Assembly: GCA_031279675.1 (NCBI GenBank)
Contig: JAITIB010000134.1
Span: forward strand, 1-18,028
DNA length: 18,028 nucleotides
Source: Puniceicoccales bacterium
GTDB lineage: Bacteria > Verrucomicrobiota > Verrucomicrobiia > Opitutales > UBA953
Direction of reading: 5' to 3'
Shown here: positions 1-8,047 of the stretch, one piece after another
Position numbering within the stretch: the stretch's first letter is position 1
Layout: each line of letters starts with the position of its first letter
Notes under the pieces: generated by a model
Told to the model about the DNA's origin: nothing
The model's database searches: none
Seen by the model: the letters and a program-made list of their open reading frames with translations, nothing else
Position numbers and translations under genes: made by a program

Positions 1-2
1 TC

Positions 3-119
3 CGCGGCGGCTCCCACGCCGACCGCCCCAAAGCCATCGGCTCCGCCACCCGCCTCCCCTACCAACCCTTCCAAAAAGTCCACAACGTCGGCTTCCGCCC
101 CATCATCATGGAAGAGTAA
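3..119 (+). CDS. C-terminal end of an FGE/SUMF1-type (formylglycine-generating enzyme-like) protein, 5' truncated by the window
   Basis: The frame enters from the left edge and ends at TAA 117-119, giving 38 visible residues. They begin RGGSHADRPKAIGSATR and end with NVGFRPIIMEE. The pattern RGGS, then a basic A-x-R segment, then N-x-GFR is the usual C-terminal signature of the FGE-sulfatase fold, found in sulfatase-maturing enzymes and in many proteins that merely use the fold. The visible part cannot show whether the catalytic cysteines are present, so a true sulfatase activator, a kinase-linked FGE domain and a structural relative all remain possible. The next gene starts 12 bases after the stop on the same strand, so the two may be co-transcribed. 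Confidence 0.7.
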   Translation, partial: RGGSHADRPKAIGSATRLPYQPFQKVHNVGFRPIIMEE

Positions 120-131
120 ACTCCAGCACAC

Positions 132-1130
132 ATGAAGCACAGGCTGCCTTTTCTTCTCATTGTCCTTGCCGTGATTGGCGTCGTCGTCTGGTTCTGCCAT
201 TCGCAGCCCGGCAAAACTGAAACCGCGCACCTTGTTCTTCATGGCAACGTGGACATTCGCGAAGTGAACCTCGGCTTTCGCGTTTCTGGCCGCGTCACCG
301 AGGTGCTCAGGGACGAAGGCAGTCCTGTCGCGCCCGGCGAAGCCATTGCCCGGCTCGACGCGGCGCCCTACAAGCAGGAGCTTGCGCAAGCTGAAGCCGA
401 CCTTGCCGTTGCCCAAGCGAATCTCCAGCACCTTGCCTCCGGCTATCGTCGCGAGGAAATCGCGCAAGCCCGCGCCCAGGTTAACCAAATTGCGGCAGTC
501 CTTGAAAATAGTCGTTCGACTGCCGAGCGCACCCGGCGGCTCCTCGAAAAAAACGCTTCCTCCCAACAAGCCTATGACGACGCGCGCACCGCTGTGGCCA
601 CCGCCGAGAAGCAACTCGATTTTGCCAAGGCCAGCCTTGACCTCATGCTTTCCGGTTATCGTGCGGAAGACATTGCCAAGGCTCGCGCCCAGGTTGCCCG
701 TGCCGCCGCCGCCCTTGAAGTGGCCCGTATCCGTTTATCCGACACGACACTTGCCGCCCCTTCCTCCGGGACGATCATGACGCGTGTCCTTGAGCCCGGA
801 GCCATAGTGCAGGCCGGTGCGACCGTGTTCACGCTCTCTCTCGACAAACCCGTCTGGCTCCGCGCCTATGTCAACGAGCCGGATCTTGGCAAAATCCACC
901 CTGGAATGTCCGTCGAAATTCTCACCGATTCGCGTCCCGGGAAACCCTACAAAGGCACGGTCGGGCACATTTCCCCGCGCGCCGAGTTCACCCCCAAAAC
1001 CGTGCAGACAGAGCATCTCCGCGCCACGCTCGTTTACCGCATCCGCGTCACCGTTGAGAATCCCGACAACATGCTTCGGCAGGGGATGCCCGTCACCATT
1101 CGCGCCGTGCTTCCACTCTCCCCAAAGTGA
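132..1130 (+). CDS. ybhG: HlyD/YbhG-family periplasmic membrane-fusion adaptor of an ABC exporter
   Basis: This 332-residue adaptor would link the inner-membrane ABC transporter encoded downstream to an outer-membrane channel. Residues 5-22 form one hydrophobic N-terminal anchor. The segment GNVDIREVNLGFRVSGRV (38-55) is nearly the E. coli YbhG signature. It is followed by the first half of a lipoyl-like domain, a long Ala/Gln/Glu-rich coiled-coil hairpin (about 75-205, with the paired SGYRREEIAQAR and SGYRAEDIAKAR repeats), the second lipoyl half (TTLAAPSSGTI) and a beta-barrel ending in LRQGMPVTIRA. Length matches the family. The TGA stop overlaps the GTG start of the ATPase gene by four bases, so translation is probably coupled. 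In E. coli the operon is linked to drug and cation efflux under the repressor CecR; no CecR gene is visible here, so substrate and control are unknown. Confidence 0.93.
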   Translation: MKHRLPFLLIVLAVIGVVVWFCHSQPGKTETAHLVLHGNVDIREVNLGFRVSGRVTEVLRDEGSPVAPGEAIARLDAAPYKQELAQAEADLAVAQANLQHLASGYRREEIAQARAQVNQIAAVLENSRSTAERTRRLLEKNASSQQAYDDARTAVATAEKQLDFAKASLDLMLSGYRAEDIAKARAQVARAAAALEVARIRLSDTTLAAPSSGTIMTRVLEPGAIVQAGATVFTLSLDKPVWLRAYVNEPDLGKIHPGMSVEILTDSRPGKPYKGTVGHISPRAEFTPKTVQTEHLRATLVYRIRVTVENPDNMLRQGMPVTIRAVLPLSPK

Positions 1131-2830
1131 GCCTTGCCGTTGCAATCACCGGTCTCACGCTCCGCTTCCCTGCCGCGCCAAAGCCTGCGCTTGGGGGCGT
1201 GAGCACGTGCTTTCACACGGGCCGCATCACGGGCCTTGTTGGCCCTGATGGTTCGGGCAAGACCACGCTCATGCGTCTCGTTGCCGGGCTCCTCAAACCC
1301 GGCTCCGGCTCCATCCGTGTCTTCGGGCGCGATCCCGTCAGCGAAGCCGCCGGGCTGCGTGGCATTATCGGATACATGCCGCAAAAATCCGGACTCTACG
1401 AAGACCTTTCCGTCATCGAAAACCTCACCTTGCAGGCGGATCTTCGCGCGGTCGTTGGAGGGGAGCGCGACGAAATCTTTGCCCGGATCCTCAAGTTCAC
1501 CGATCTTTCCCGTTTCACCAGCCGTCTTGCCGGAAAACTCTCCGGCGGCATGAAACAAAAGCTTGGCCTTGCCTGTGCGTTGCTCGGCGCCCCGCGCCTG
1601 CTCCTCCTCGATGAACCTGGCGTCGGCGTCGACCCCATTTCCCGCCGCGAACTCTGGCGCATGGTTGGTGAACTCGCCACCGAAGGCATCGCCATCATCT
1701 GGAGCACCGCCTATCTTGACGAGGCGGAGCGTTGCGCCGACGTGCTCCTGCTCAACGACGGCAAACAGCTCTACGCAGGCCCGCCCGCCGATCTTACCCG
1801 CCGCATGGACGGACGCTGCTTCCTGCTGTCCGTCCCCGCCGAAATCCGCCGCGAAAAACTCACGGAGCTTGCCGCCCTCCCGCAGATTCTCGATGCCACC
1901 ATCCAGGCCCAAAACATCCGGCTTCTCGCCCGCAAAGACAACGCCCTCCCGTCCTCCTGCATTACCCAGTTCGAAATAAAGCCGGCTTCGCCGCGTTTTG
2001 AGGACGCCTTCATGGACATCCTCGGTGGCGTGCAGTCCGGCAACTCATCGCTCGCACGCATCCTCCGCGACATTCCACGCGACAACGCCACCGTTATCGA
2101 AGCCCGTGAGCTCACTCGCACCTTTGGCAACTTCACTGCCGCCGACCACATCAATCTCAAAATCGAACGTGGCGAAATCTACGGACTCCTCGGCCCCAAT
2201 GGCGCGGGCAAGTCCACCATTTTCCGGATGCTTTGCGGACTCCTCGCGCCTACCGGCGGCGAGGCCCGCGCGGCGGGCATCGATTTGCGCCGCAGCCCGG
2301 CGCGCGCCCGTCAGCGTATCGGCTACATGGCGCAAAAATTCTCGCTCTACGGACAACTCACCGTTGCGCAAAACCTCGCCTTTTTTTCGGGCGCCTACGG
2401 ACTCCATGGCGCGGCCCAACGCGAGGCCATCGGTGCCGTCACCGACTGTTTCCATCTCGCGCAATACCACGGGCTCAAGGCCGATGCGCTCCCGCTCGGT
2501 TGCAAGCAACGCCTTGCGCTCGCCTGTGCCGTGATGCACAGCCCCGAGATTCTTTTTCTCGACGAACCCACTTCCGGGACGGATCCGGTCACGCGCCGCG
2601 AATTTTGGAGCCACATCAATGCCGCCGTCCGGCGCGGCGTCACCGTCATGGTGACGACGCATTTCATGGACGAGGCGGAATACTGCGATCGCGTGGGCCT
2701 CGTCAATCGCTCCAAGCTCATTGCCGCCGGCACTCCCGAAGAGCTGAAAGCCCAGGCCATCACCGCGGGAAACCGGCATCCGACGATGGAGGACGCATTC
2801 ATCGCGCTTGTTGGAAGGAGCGAGCAGTGA
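1127..2830 (+). CDS. ybhF: Double-domain ABC transporter ATPase, YbhF family
   Basis: This 567-residue protein carries two fused nucleotide-binding domains that would power export through the two permeases downstream. Domain 1 has Walker A GPDGSGKTT (39-47), Q-loop Q85, signature LSGG (137-140) and Walker B LLLLDEP (157-163). Domain 2 has Walker A GPNGAGKST (355-363), Q402, a degenerate signature LPLGCKQ (454-460), Walker B ILFLDEP (474-480) and an H-loop TTH (509-511). In domain 1 the H-loop position reads STAY, so the switch histidine is missing. The two defects would fall on the same composite ATP site, leaving one canonical and one degenerate site. The GTG start at 1127 lies in a GTGA overlap with ybhG. 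The TGA stop overlaps the GTG start of the first permease in the same way. Confidence 0.93.
   Translation: MSLAVAITGLTLRFPAAPKPALGGVSTCFHTGRITGLVGPDGSGKTTLMRLVAGLLKPGSGSIRVFGRDPVSEAAGLRGIIGYMPQKSGLYEDLSVIENLTLQADLRAVVGGERDEIFARILKFTDLSRFTSRLAGKLSGGMKQKLGLACALLGAPRLLLLDEPGVGVDPISRRELWRMVGELATEGIAIIWSTAYLDEAERCADVLLLNDGKQLYAGPPADLTRRMDGRCFLLSVPAEIRREKLTELAALPQILDATIQAQNIRLLARKDNALPSSCITQFEIKPASPRFEDAFMDILGGVQSGNSSLARILRDIPRDNATVIEARELTRTFGNFTAADHINLKIERGEIYGLLGPNGAGKSTIFRMLCGLLAPTGGEARAAGIDLRRSPARARQRIGYMAQKFSLYGQLTVAQNLAFFSGAYGLHGAAQREAIGAVTDCFHLAQYHGLKADALPLGCKQRLALACAVMHSPEILFLDEPTSGTDPVTRREFWSHINAAVRRGVTVMVTTHFMDEAEYCDRVGLVNRSKLIAAGTPEELKAQAITAGNRHPTMEDAFIALVGRSEQ
2813..2820 (+). promoter_or_regulatory. 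Ribosome binding site that fixes the ybhS start
   Basis: GGAAGGAG lies six bases before GTG 2827, inside the last codons of ybhF. It supports GTG 2827 as the start of the permease gene. The reading frame stays open far upstream, but that region overlaps ybhF. Confidence 0.7.
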
Positions 2831-4017
2831 AAGCGGATCCCGCGCATGGGCGGCGCAGGGCGGAGGCCGCGTTTTCCTTCCGGCGCCTTCGTGCGCTTTG
2901 CCGCAAGGAAACGCTTCAGATTCTGCGCGACCCCACCAGCGTTCTCATCGCGTTCATTCTCCCCGTTGTCATGCTGTTCATCTACGGCTACGGGATAAAC
3001 CTCGACCTTGGGAGGATCCGCACCGGGCTTTTGTGCGAGGACACTTCGCCCGATGCCCGCGAGTTCGCTGCCAGTCTGACCGGTTCGCCCAGCCTCGACG
3101 TCAATGCATACGATTCGCTTCCCTCGATCGCGGAAGCGCTGACGCGCTCGCAAATCCGGGGTTTTGTCATCATCCCCGTTGATTTTTCCGCGAAGCTGCG
3201 CCGTGCCGAGTCCGCGTTTGCCGTCGGCGGCTCGGTCGAGCCCGCGCCCATCCAGCTCATTGCCGACGGGTCCGAGCCGAACACCGCGAGTTTCGTGCAG
3301 GGGTACGTGCTTGGCGCGTGGCAAAGCTGGCTGGCGCAGCGCGCCCTCTCGCGGGGTTTGCCCGCGCCGCCCGCAATCTGCGTTGAAAGCACCTTTTGGT
3401 ATAATCCCTCCGCGGAAAGCCGCAATTATCTCATCCCCGGCTCGATCGCCGTCATCATGACCGTGATTGGGGCGCTGCTCACCGCCCTCGTCATCGCGCG
3501 GGAATGGGAGCGCGGCACGATGGAGGTGCTTCTCTCGACATCGGTGACGCGCGCCGAGCTTCTTCTTGGGAAAATCATCCCCTACTACATTCTTGGGATG
3601 GGGGTGTTTTTGCTCTGCATCGCGGTGGCGCATTTTCTCATGGGGGTGCCTTTTCGTGGTTCGCCGTTTCCCATTTTTGCCTGCGGCTCGCTTTTTTTGC
3701 TCAGTGCGCTGGGCATCGGGTTGCTGATTTCCACGGCGACGCGCAACCAATTCAACGCTTCGCAAACCGCCCTCTTTGCCGCGTTCCTTCCGGCGATGAT
3801 GCTTTCCGGATTTCTCTTTGAGATCAGTTCCATGCCGGTGCTGATCCAAGCCGTGAGCGCAATTATTCCCGCCCGTTATTTCGTGGGCGCGATGCAGACA
3901 CTTGCGCAAGTTGGCGACGCCTGGCCGGCCCTCCTGCATTCGTTGCTCTTTCTTGCCGCCACCGCCTTCCTCTTCCTCGGGCTCACCGCCGGGCTGACCC
4001 GCAGACGTCTGGAATGA
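2827..4017 (+). CDS. ybhS: ABC-2 type transporter permease, YbhS family
   Basis: From GTG 2827 this encodes 396 residues, close to the roughly 377 of E. coli YbhS. The layout is that of an ABC-2 permease. A cytosolic N-terminus (LCRKETLQILRDPTS) leads into TM1 (VLIAFILPVVMLFIYGYGI). A large periplasmic domain contains NPSAESRNYLIPG. The membrane block that follows starts with SIAVIMTVIGALLTALVIARE, carries the conserved cytosolic ERGTMEVLLSTSVTRAELLLGK segment, and has four more helices. The upstream-open frame is rejected because it overlaps ybhF and because a good ribosome binding site and a GTGA overlap mark 2827. The stop at 4015-4017 overlaps ATG 4014 of ybhR. The product probably pairs with YbhR as a heterodimeric membrane channel. 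Confidence 0.93.
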   Translation: MKADPAHGRRRAEAAFSFRRLRALCRKETLQILRDPTSVLIAFILPVVMLFIYGYGINLDLGRIRTGLLCEDTSPDAREFAASLTGSPSLDVNAYDSLPSIAEALTRSQIRGFVIIPVDFSAKLRRAESAFAVGGSVEPAPIQLIADGSEPNTASFVQGYVLGAWQSWLAQRALSRGLPAPPAICVESTFWYNPSAESRNYLIPGSIAVIMTVIGALLTALVIAREWERGTMEVLLSTSVTRAELLLGKIIPYYILGMGVFLLCIAVAHFLMGVPFRGSPFPIFACGSLFLLSALGIGLLISTATRNQFNASQTALFAAFLPAMMLSGFLFEISSMPVLIQAVSAIIPARYFVGAMQTLAQVGDAWPALLHSLLFLAATAFLFLGLTAGLTRRRLE

Positions 4018-5123
4018 CCATGCTGCGCCGCCTGCTCACACTCATCCGCAAGGAGCTTCAAATCATTCTTGGCGACAGGCAAGGGCGGCTGCTCGTCATC
4101 ATGCCCGTGATTGTCCAGACGGCCATCTTTCCGCTTGCCGCCACGCTTGAGATCAAAAACGCCACCCTTGGCATTTACGACCAGGATCGCGGCCCCGCGG
4201 CGGTTGAGCTCACGCAACGCCTCCGCGCGCAGCGCGTCACCTTCACACGTTTCATCGACATTGGCGACGAGCGCCAGCTTGGCGAGGCCATCGAACGGCA
4301 GCGCGTGCTTGCGGTGGTGCGCATCCCGCCGGACTTTTCCGCGAAAATCGCGCGCGCCGACGCCACTGCGCAACTTCAGATCCTCCTCGATGGGCGCCGC
4401 GCGAACTCCGGGCAGATTGCCGCCGGGCATCTCCGGCAAATCATCTCGGGCTTTGAGCAGGACGCCCCCGCGGCGATGCCAGTCTCGGCACTTGTCACGC
4501 GGGCATGGTTCAACCCCAATCTTGATTACCTCGACTACATTCTCCCCTGTCTCATCGCGCTCATCACGACCACCGGCGTCCTCATCGTGACGGCGCTTTC
4601 CGTCGCGCGTGAACGCGAGCAGGGCACCTTCAACCAACTCCTCGTCTCGCCCTATTCGCCCGAGATGATCATGGCTGGCAAAATCGTGCCCGCGCTCCTC
4701 ATCGCGACATTTCACGCCACGCTCATCCTGCTTGCCGCCGTGTTCATATACCAAGTGCCCTTCCGTGGCAGCCTCCTGATTCTCTATGCGGGCACCCTTC
4801 TCTATGCCCTCGCACTCGCGGGCGTGGGACTCTTCGTCTCCTCGCTCTGCGCGACGCAGCAGCAAGCCTTCATCGGCATGTTCGCCTTCATGATGCCTGC
4901 CATGATGCTCTCCGGCTTTGCCGCCCCCGTTGAAAACATGCCCGTGTGGCTGCAACACATCACTTGGATGAACCCCATCCGCCACTTCATGGAGGTGGTG
5001 AAAGCCGTTTACCTGAAAAACGCCACCCTTGGACACATCGCCTCGCTTGCCTGGCCCCTGCTGGTCATCGGCAGCATCACCCTTGGTGCCGCCGCAGTCC
5101 TTTTCCGAAGGAGAATCGCGTGA
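4014..5123 (+). CDS. ybhR: ABC-2 type transporter permease, YbhR family
   Basis: This is the second permease of the exporter: 369 residues, almost exactly the E. coli YbhR length. It has a cytosolic start (LIRKELQIILGDRQGR), TM1 (LLVIMPVIVQTAIFPLAAT), a periplasmic domain with WFNPNLDYLDYILPCL, the cytosolic ABC-2 motif EREQGTFNQLLVSPYSPEMIMAGK, and a five-helix membrane block containing GMFAFMMPAMMLSGF. The ATG at 4014 is four bases upstream of the ybhS TGA end; a second ATG at 4020 is an alternative start. The two permeases are paralogues that share the INP/NPN-type loop and the ABC-2 block. The gene ends the operon, and what follows converges with a minus-strand operon. Confidence 0.93.
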   Translation: MTMLRRLLTLIRKELQIILGDRQGRLLVIMPVIVQTAIFPLAATLEIKNATLGIYDQDRGPAAVELTQRLRAQRVTFTRFIDIGDERQLGEAIERQRVLAVVRIPPDFSAKIARADATAQLQILLDGRRANSGQIAAGHLRQIISGFEQDAPAAMPVSALVTRAWFNPNLDYLDYILPCLIALITTTGVLIVTALSVAREREQGTFNQLLVSPYSPEMIMAGKIVPALLIATFHATLILLAAVFIYQVPFRGSLLILYAGTLLYALALAGVGLFVSSLCATQQQAFIGMFAFMMPAMMLSGFAAPVENMPVWLQHITWMNPIRHFMEVVKAVYLKNATLGHIASLAWPLLVIGSITLGAAAVLFRRRIA

Positions 5124-5182
5124 CAGCGTTGTCCGCATACAGTGTTCCCTTGTTTGTTATCGCCCCGTTCGTGTTGTGTTAA
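5120..5182 (+). CDS. Possible 20-residue ORF coupled to ybhR
   Basis: GTG 5120 overlaps the ybhR TGA in the same GTGA manner used elsewhere in this operon, and GGAG sits eight bases upstream (5108-5111). The frame gives VTALSAYSVPLFVIAPFVLC and then TAA, a hydrophobic peptide. The repeated overlap geometry is suggestive, but 20 codons is short enough to be chance. It could also be a degraded remnant of a former fifth gene. Confidence 0.2.
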   Translation: MTALSAYSVPLFVIAPFVLC

Positions 5183-5271
5183 CTCGCCCCGGCCCGGGGC
5201 AAAAAACTCGTCCAACAGAGACTTCTCCGCGGCTGCGCCGCAAAAACCCACGTAATCCCCCACCCCCATCC

Positions 5272-5431
5272 GATTCCCCCAAACGCCATTTCGGGAACCC
5301 CCGGAAAGAAATCGGGGACTCCCGGAAGCAATTCGGGGACTCCCAGAAAGAATTCGGGACTCCCGGAACGTTCTGGGGGATGTCCCAGCCGTTCTGGGGA
5401 GTCTCCCAGCCGCTCTGGGAGACTCCCCGAA
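5272..5431. repeat. Array of imperfect 20-21 bp palindrome-bearing units
   Basis: About seven units follow one another with a 20-21 bp spacing. The cores can be read at 5293 (GGGAACCCCC), 5314 (GGGGACTCCC), 5335 (GGGGACTCCC), 5356 (GGGACTCCC), 5375 (GGGGGATGTCCC), 5396 (GGGGAGTCTCCC) and 5417 (GGGAGACTCCCC). Each core is close to self-complementary. The first half uses A-rich linkers (GGAAAGAAATC type) and the second half uses CAGCCGTTCT-type linkers, so two sub-families meet in the middle. Because the spacing is near 21, plus-strand translation gives heptad-like repeats (about SRKQFGD and SQKEFGT), but no start or ribosome site supports a protein. The array fills the gap between two convergent operons. 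It is not a CRISPR, because there are no unique spacers of constant length. Confidence 0.75.
5396..5428 (-). terminator. Strong hairpin at the end of the minus-strand operon
   Basis: A perfect 14-bp inverted repeat, GGGGAGTCTCCCAG (5396-5409) and CTGGGAGACTCCCC (5415-5428), is separated by the loop CCGCT. It lies three bases beyond the minus-strand stop codon at 5432-5434 and ends the repeat array. There is no T-tract on either side. It could act as a transcript-end protector or a Rho-assisted barrier for both convergent operons rather than as a classical intrinsic terminator. Confidence 0.5.
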
Positions 5432-8011
5432 TCAAACAGCGTTGTAATAACGGCGGCGCAGGAAGTAGCGGTACAAGGCGCGCAGGCAAATCAGGAGAAT
5501 TGCGCCAAGGCCGCCAAGAAGGATAGTGCGTTCAAAGGGAAACGGGTCGTTGCCCGCGGTGTTTTCCAAGGAGTTCGGCGGCGGCGGAAGCCCGAGCGCC
5601 TGCTCGATGTTGAAGGTGGCGTCAAAGCGGGTGTATTCGGCAATTTCGCACAGGCGGGCAAAATCGGGCAGGGTGTCGAACGCGTGCCATGCGCCGGAGC
5701 TGAAAACAAGCACGGGGAGATTTTTGTGACGCATGGGGACCGGGAAACGCGCGCAAAGGACCGCTTTCGCGGCGTTGGCGCCAGCGGAGCCGTCGTTGTA
5801 ATAAATAACAATGCGGATGTCGGGCCGCAACGCCCGCACGGCGTCAATCGCGGCATCAAGCGCGGCGCGGTGCGCGGTGGCGTCGGGGGCGACAAAGAAC
5901 ACGAGTGTTTTCTCACCCGGGGCCGCGCTGCCCTCCCGCGCCGGGGCAAGGGACGCGAGCGAAGGGGGAATGGCGTGCCCGCCCTCGCGCGCGGCGCGAA
6001 TGGATTGGACGAGCCGCAGTGTGTAGTTCGGGTTGTTCACGGGAGTGCTTGCGGCAAGAAGCTTGGGGGCGGGATCGTCAAGCTTCCCGTGCTGGAAAAG
6101 GGCGAGCCGGGCGTGCTCGCGCACGGTGGCGTCGGAATCCTGCTCCAGCCTGCGCAGGCAGGGGAGATGTTCCTTGCGAAGTGTGAAGTGAACGGCGGGC
6201 GGAGTCCATTGGGGGAGGCGGAGCGCGGCGTCAATCCGGTGCTCCCAGCGGGTTCCAATCTTGGAAAATGCCAGCGGCACGGTGGCGCGCACGGTGGCGT
6301 CGGAATCTGCCGCAAGCGCGTCCATGTGGAGCGAGAACACCTCGGGGGCGACCTGGGCAAGGGCGCGCGCGGCGGCACGGCGCACGGTGGCCTCGGGGTC
6401 GCGCAACGCGGGCAGGAGGTGCTTCCCGGCGTCCTCGGGAATGCCATGCGCGCCAAGGAGAACGAGGCAGAGCGCGCGCCTTGACGGATTGATCGATTGC
6501 GCAAGGAAGTTGCGCGCGGTGCTGGCGAGGACGCGCGAGTATTCCGCGCTGACGCGCATGAGAAAGGGGGCCAAGAGGGCAAGGTTTTCGGCATTGACCG
6601 TGCTCCCCGAGAGATGGGCGACGAGGATTGTCTCCAGCAGCCGGGGATCATCGTAAATGCCAAGGACGATTTGCGCGGCGAGCTGGACGGCGACGGGGTG
6701 CCGGCTGGCAAGCATCCGGTGGATGATGTCGGGAAGCTGGGGCGAACCGCTTTCTTTCATGAGCAATTGGGCGGCGCGATTTTTCACAGCATCGGACATC
6801 GCCATGGTGCGCACGGACTCAAGCGCTCCGAAAAAACGGAAAATGCTTGAGAAGCTTGGCGTCTGCTCGCGCGGAATGTGGCGGCCCCAGACGAGTGCCG
6901 TCTCGTTGGGCAGGGGCCTTGCCTCGCCAAGAATGGAGGCGGGCACGGCGCCAATCTCGCCAAAGCGGTCGTGGTTCAACGCATGGGTGCCCACGGGCAT
7001 GTGCCTCAGGCGGATGGCGAGCAGGGAAAATTCAAAGTCCGTGGCAAGATTGTTGATGAGCGCGGCGGTGCGCCCGGGCTCCCCACGCTCAATCACGCGT
7101 GCAAGGCAGTCGAGGGTGACATCGTTCTTGCGCGAGGCCTTTGATGCAAGCAACGCTGCTGCGGCGGCGGCGATGCGGTTGTTCTCCCCCAGCGCGGCCT
7201 GGCGCAGGAAAGCGCTGTCGAGCCGGTCGGGAAAATCCGAGAAAGTCCCGATGGCGCTCACTTGGGCCTCCTCCGGCAATGCGCAGAGTTGGGCGGTGAG
7301 GGCGGCGCCGGGAGAGATGCCGTTGCGCAGCATGGCGCCGAGGACGGGCTTGGCCAACGCGGGATCCTTCCCCATCAGCGCGGACGCGACGGCTTCGGGG
7401 GACTTGCCCAGCGTTCCGCCCGCGCCACGTTGCGCGAGAGCGATGAGCGCGTCCGCGGCGGCCTGCCTCAACACCGCCTCGCGCGCCGTCGCCCACAGTT
7501 CAATCTCACTGAGAAAGGCCGCGCCAACACCGGCCTTAACGGCGGCATTGAGCGCCGCGGCGCGCACGCTGGCCGATTCGCGGGCAAGGCCTTCGCGGTA
7601 AACGGCGGTGTCGTGGACTCGCAACGCGGGCAGCAGGGAGAACGCCAGCGTGGCCGTCGTCTCGTCGCCGGCGCGGCACTGGCGTTGCACAAACGCGGCG
7701 ACACTGGCGGCGTCCGGCCCGTTGCCGGCGCCGGCGGACACAAGCGAGTCCATTACCGAGCGCAAAACCCCGGCCACCTGTTCCTTTTCCAATGCGGCGA
7801 GCACCTCGCGGCTTCTCGCCTCGTAGGCAAGGTTGCGCAGTGCGAAATCGCGCGAGAAAACATCCGCGCTCCCCGGTGTCGCCGTCGGCGGGACAGCGAG
7901 TTGAAAGCGTTGCGGCGCGGTGTCAGGATTCCCGGCGGCGGTTCCGGATGCGGCAACGGCGAGGCACAAAAGCGCGGAAGATTTCAATCGAGAAAGAAAA
8001 AGGGCGGGCAT
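5432..8011 (-). CDS. Exported helical (HEAT-like) repeat protein with a thioredoxin-like domain and C-terminal membrane anchor
   Basis: I do not recognise a named family for this 859-residue protein. The N-terminus has a signal peptide (LSRLKSSALLCLAVAASGTAAG, cleavage near residue 26). Residues about 60-690 are helical and Ala/Leu-rich, with recurrent HEAT-like units such as LRDPEATVRRAAARALAQVA, ADSDATVRATVPLAF and EQDSDATVREHARLALF. Residues about 699-790 look alpha/beta (KTLVFFVAPDA, DIRIVIYYND, NLPVLVFSSG) and resemble a thioredoxin-like fold without a CxxC pair. Residues 829-847 form a transmembrane helix, followed by a basic tail (RRRYY). The predicted topology is a large periplasmic scaffold held at the membrane. 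The gene starts 36 bases after the dapF-like stop, so the two are probably co-transcribed. The ribosome site is weak. Function is unknown. Confidence 0.8.
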   Translation of the reverse strand: MPALFLSRLKSSALLCLAVAASGTAAGNPDTAPQRFQLAVPPTATPGSADVFSRDFALRNLAYEARSREVLAALEKEQVAGVLRSVMDSLVSAGAGNGPDAASVAAFVQRQCRAGDETTATLAFSLLPALRVHDTAVYREGLARESASVRAAALNAAVKAGVGAAFLSEIELWATAREAVLRQAAADALIALAQRGAGGTLGKSPEAVASALMGKDPALAKPVLGAMLRNGISPGAALTAQLCALPEEAQVSAIGTFSDFPDRLDSAFLRQAALGENNRIAAAAAALLASKASRKNDVTLDCLARVIERGEPGRTAALINNLATDFEFSLLAIRLRHMPVGTHALNHDRFGEIGAVPASILGEARPLPNETALVWGRHIPREQTPSFSSIFRFFGALESVRTMAMSDAVKNRAAQLLMKESGSPQLPDIIHRMLASRHPVAVQLAAQIVLGIYDDPRLLETILVAHLSGSTVNAENLALLAPFLMRVSAEYSRVLASTARNFLAQSINPSRRALCLVLLGAHGIPEDAGKHLLPALRDPEATVRRAAARALAQVAPEVFSLHMDALAADSDATVRATVPLAFSKIGTRWEHRIDAALRLPQWTPPAVHFTLRKEHLPCLRRLEQDSDATVREHARLALFQHGKLDDPAPKLLAASTPVNNPNYTLRLVQSIRAAREGGHAIPPSLASLAPAREGSAAPGEKTLVFFVAPDATAHRAALDAAIDAVRALRPDIRIVIYYNDGSAGANAAKAVLCARFPVPMRHKNLPVLVFSSGAWHAFDTLPDFARLCEIAEYTRFDATFNIEQALGLPPPPNSLENTAGNDPFPFERTILLGGLGAILLICLRALYRYFLRRRYYNAV

Positions 8012-8047
8012 GGGTTGATCGATTACGGCATGAGAACGCGGGCAGGG

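Noticed and set aside
2395..5138. Long minus-strand open frames opposite the two permease genes
   Set aside because: The plus-strand products are clear ABC-2 permeases with correct lengths and stop/start overlaps; the opposite frames are rich in R, G, H and E without domains.
5272..5431. CRISPR array
   Set aside because: Units touch each other at 20-21 bp, with no unique spacers of 30 bp or so, and no cas gene is nearby.
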